15,074 nt of DNA, taken from the NCBI GenBank assembly GCA_910588595.1, contig CAJUQU010000074.1, positions 1 through 15,074 on the forward strand, in the 5' to 3' direction. The notes under the pieces are model-generated. The model worked only from the letters and a program-made list of their open reading frames with translations, did not search any database and was not told the origin of the DNA. Position 1 is the first letter of the stretch; each line of letters starts with the position of its first letter. This document shows, in pieces, positions 12,871-15,074 of the stretch. Both the position numbers and the translations under genes were made by a program. This DNA is from an uncultured Lachnospiraceae bacterium (GTDB lineage Bacteria; Bacillota_A; Clostridia; Lachnospirales; Lachnospiraceae).

Positions 12871-14574
12871 ATGAGTGACACAGAAAAAAATACAGCGGAA
12901 ATATCCACAGAGGAAAAAGAGAATGTTTCAAGGAATTTTATCGAGCAGCTGATAGATAAAGATCTGGAGGAGGGCGTGTATGATACCGTGCACACGCGTT
13001 TTCCGCCGGAGCCGAACGGCTATCTCCATATCGGACATGCCAAGGCGATCCTGGTGAATTATGGGATCGCAAAGGAGTACAATGGAAAGTTTAACATGCG
13101 CTTTGACGACACCAACCCGACAAAGGAGGATATCGAGTTCGTGGAGTCCATCAAGGCGGACGTCAAGTGGCTCGGCGCAGACTGGGAGGACAGGCTTTTC
13201 TTTGCCTCTGATTATTTTGAACAGATGTATGAGTGCGCCGTAAAGCTGATCAGGAAAGGCAAGGCGTATGTATCGGATCTGACAGCGGAGCAGCTCAAGG
13301 AATACAGAGGGTCCTTTACAGAACCCGGAAAGGAAGATCCGTCCGCAGGCCGCTCTGTGGAGGAGAACCTGCAGCTCTTTGAGGATATGAAAAACGGCAA
13401 GTATGCGGACGGTGAGAAGGTGCTGCGCGCACGGATCGATATGGCTTCACCGAACATCAATATGAGAGATCCGGTGATCTACCGTGTGGCGCACATGACA
13501 CATCACAATACAGGTGATCAGTGGTGCATCTATCCGATGTATGACTTTGCGCACCCGATCGAGGACGCCATCGAGGGGATCACGCACTCGATCTGCACGC
13601 TGGAGTTTGAGGATCACAGACCGCTCTACGACTGGGTCGTGCGGGAGATCGAGTATCCGAACCGCCCGAGACAGATCGAGCAGGCAAAGATGTACCTGAC
13701 AAATGTCGTGACAGGCAAGCGCTATATCAAGAAGCTTGTCCAGGACGGAATCGTCGATGGCTGGGACGATCCGAGGCTTGTGTCGATCGCGGCGCTCAGA
13801 AGGCGCGGGTTTACGCCGGAGTCCATTCAGAAGTTCGTGGAGCTCTGCGGTGTGAGCAAGGCAAACTCCTCCACCGACTACGCGATGCTCGAGTACTGCA
13901 TCCGCGAGGACTTAAAGCTCAAAAAGCCCAGGATGATGGCAGCGCTCGATCCTGTAAAGCTTGTGATCGACAACTATCCCGAGGGGGAAGTGGAGTATCT
14001 TGAGGTGCCCAACAATCTCGAGAATGAGTCCCTCGGCTCCAGGCAGGTTCCGTTCTGCAGGGAACTCTATATCGACAGGGACGACTTTATGGAGGAGCCG
14101 CCCAAAAAGTATTTCAGGCTGTTCCCCGGAAATGAGGTGCGTCTCATGAGCGCGTATTTTGTAAAGTGTGTGAGCTATGAGAAGGACGAGAGCGGCAGAG
14201 TGACCGTCGTTCACTGCACCTATGATCCGGAGACAAAGCAGGGCAGCGGCTTTTCGGGCAGGAAGGTGAAGGGTACGATCCACTGGGTTCCTGCGCCGTA
14301 CGCGGTCAAAGCGGAGGTGCGGTTATACGAGAATCTGATCGACGAGGAGAAGGGGGTCTACAACGAGGACGGCTCGCTGAACCTCAATCCCAATTCGTTG
14401 ACCGTGCTGAAGGAGTGCTATGTGGAGCCGGCGCTGAAAGGTGCCAAGCCGTACGACAGCTTCCAGTTCGTGAGGCAGGGATTCTTCAATGTGGATGCCA
14501 GGGATTCGAAGCCGGATGCGCTTGTGTTTAACAGGATCGTCTCGTTAAAGAGCTCGTTCGTGCTGCCGAAATAG
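12871..14574 (+). CDS. glnS: Glutaminyl-tRNA synthetase (GlnRS)
   Basis: 567 residues. Class I synthetase of the GlnRS/GluRS family. The ATP-binding motif PPEPNGYLHIGH spans 45-56 (HIGH at 53-56). The second signature, usually VMSKR in bacterial GlnRS, reads VTGKR (280-284) with the lysine kept. The following GWDDPRL and RRRGFTPESI segments are typical of GlnRS rather than GluRS, and the C-terminal beta-barrel anticodon-binding region (about 340-560) is complete. The enzyme charges tRNA-Gln directly with glutamine. Many Firmicutes instead use GatCAB amidation, so this gene is lineage-informative. AAGGAG (12859-12864) lies 6 nt before ATG 12871. The in-frame ATG at 12856 precedes that site and is rejected. 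The gene has its own promoter and a structured leader. The next gene starts 70 nt downstream without a clear terminator. Confidence 0.96.
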   Translation: MSDTEKNTAEISTEEKENVSRNFIEQLIDKDLEEGVYDTVHTRFPPEPNGYLHIGHAKAILVNYGIAKEYNGKFNMRFDDTNPTKEDIEFVESIKADVKWLGADWEDRLFFASDYFEQMYECAVKLIRKGKAYVSDLTAEQLKEYRGSFTEPGKEDPSAGRSVEENLQLFEDMKNGKYADGEKVLRARIDMASPNINMRDPVIYRVAHMTHHNTGDQWCIYPMYDFAHPIEDAIEGITHSICTLEFEDHRPLYDWVVREIEYPNRPRQIEQAKMYLTNVVTGKRYIKKLVQDGIVDGWDDPRLVSIAALRRRGFTPESIQKFVELCGVSKANSSTDYAMLEYCIREDLKLKKPRMMAALDPVKLVIDNYPEGEVEYLEVPNNLENESLGSRQVPFCRELYIDRDDFMEEPPKKYFRLFPGNEVRLMSAYFVKCVSYEKDESGRVTVVHCTYDPETKQGSGFSGRKVKGTIHWVPAPYAVKAEVRLYENLIDEEKGVYNEDGSLNLNPNSLTVLKECYVEPALKGAKPYDSFQFVRQGFFNVDARDSKPDALVFNRIVSLKSSFVLPK

Positions 14575-14644
14575 ACAGCCGTTCCCAAAGCGCGGGTATT
14601 CTCCGCAGGGATATGAAATATCACAGGAAGGGAAGAGGAGTGGA

Positions 14645-15074
14645 ATGAGGTATCGATGTCTGATATTAGACCATGATGATACGGTGGTTAACAGTACTGC
14701 CACTATACATTATCCCGCATTTCTGGAAGCGTTAAAGCTGTTGAGACCGGGCGTGACCATCTCGCTTGACGATTATTTCCGGGAAAATTTCGATCCGGGC
14801 TTTATACCCTACTGCGTCGGGAAGCTCGGTATGACGGACGAGGAGCTCGAGCGCGAGGTGGAGTGCTGGAAGAATTATGTGTCGGGACACACCGCGAAAG
14901 CTTACGACGGTATGAGGGAGATCATCGGGCGTCAGAGAGCGGAGGGCGGCATTGTGTGCGTGGTATCGCACTCCTATGATTTCAATATCAGGAGGGATTA
15001 TGCATCTAACGATCTTCCCATGCCGGACATGATCTTTGGATGGGAGTATCCGCCCGAGCAGAGAAAGCCTGGCA
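14645..15074 (+). CDS. HAD-superfamily hydrolase, 5' part only
   Basis: The frame from ATG 14645 stays open for 143 codons and runs off the window end, so the C-terminus is missing. The N-terminus MRYRCLILDHDDTVVNS carries HAD motif I, DxDxT, with nucleophile D9 and general acid D11. A helical cap region follows (about 20-95). Motif II is probably the serine in VVSHS near residue 109, and a lysine in the RKP sequence near the break may be the motif III lysine. Such enzymes are usually phosphatases of small phosphorylated metabolites, similar to phosphoglycolate phosphatase; the substrate cannot be inferred. GAGGAG (14635-14640) lies 4 nt before the ATG. The 70-nt gap after glnS has small inverted repeats (GCGG/CCGC near 14592-14606 and GATAT/ATATC at 14610-14622) but no T run, so read-through from glnS is likely. 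Confidence 0.85.
   Translation, partial: MRYRCLILDHDDTVVNSTATIHYPAFLEALKLLRPGVTISLDDYFRENFDPGFIPYCVGKLGMTDEELEREVECWKNYVSGHTAKAYDGMREIIGRQRAEGGIVCVVSHSYDFNIRRDYASNDLPMPDMIFGWEYPPEQRKPG

Noticed and set aside
1..15074. CRISPR arrays, tRNA or rRNA genes, insertion sequences, prophage genes, attachment sites
   Set aside because: No regularly spaced repeats, tRNA-like cloverleaf, transposase or integrase sequence was seen on either strand.

Overview
The window looks like chromosome from a spore-forming, Gram-positive member of the Clostridia, most likely Lachnospiraceae. Four things suggest this: an alpha/beta-type small acid-soluble spore protein (SASP), a YtvI-like sporulation membrane protein, the Firmicutes-type gene order tig-clpP-clpX-lon-engB, and strong AGGAGG-type ribosome binding sites throughout. 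A bacterial glutaminyl-tRNA synthetase is also present; many Firmicutes lack one, but it is familiar in this family. The family assignment is from recalled knowledge, not a search. All 13 recognised genes lie on the + strand. The protein-coding core is mostly ordinary. The less ordinary material is in the signalling cluster and in the untranslated leaders.

Region 1 (1-3606) is a compact signalling operon. It encodes a stand-alone receiver, a CheW-type coupling protein, a soluble PAS histidine kinase whose tail resembles an Hpt domain without its histidine, and a receiver-HD-GYP protein predicted to hydrolyse cyclic-di-GMP. None of the four proteins has a DNA-binding domain. The likely output is therefore protein-protein signalling (chemoreceptor arrays) and second-messenger turnover. 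The upstream part of the operon is outside the window.

Region 2 (3607-4241) holds a single SASP gene with a plausible forespore sigma-G promoter, a stem-loop at the predicted mRNA 5' end and a strong terminator. After it comes the tig leader, with an extended -10 promoter, two overlapping hairpins and a perfect tandem duplication of a 14-bp palindromic unit touching the Shine-Dalgarno sequence.

Region 3 (4242-10077) is the protein quality-control block: trigger factor folds nascent chains, ClpX unfolds substrates for the ClpP peptidase, and Lon degrades misfolded proteins. A 17-bp perfect inverted repeat overlaps a candidate clpP promoter, and a GC-rich hairpin separates clpX from lon.

Region 4 (10081-12625) is a tightly coupled run of engB (ribosome assembly GTPase), a ytvI-like membrane protein and truA (tRNA pseudouridine synthase). 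It follows lon with only 3 bases between.

Region 5 (12626-15074) has its own good sigma-A promoter, a structured leader of about 165 nt, glnS, and then the 5' part of a HAD-family phosphatase gene cut by the window edge. No rRNA, tRNA, insertion sequence, CRISPR array or prophage was seen.
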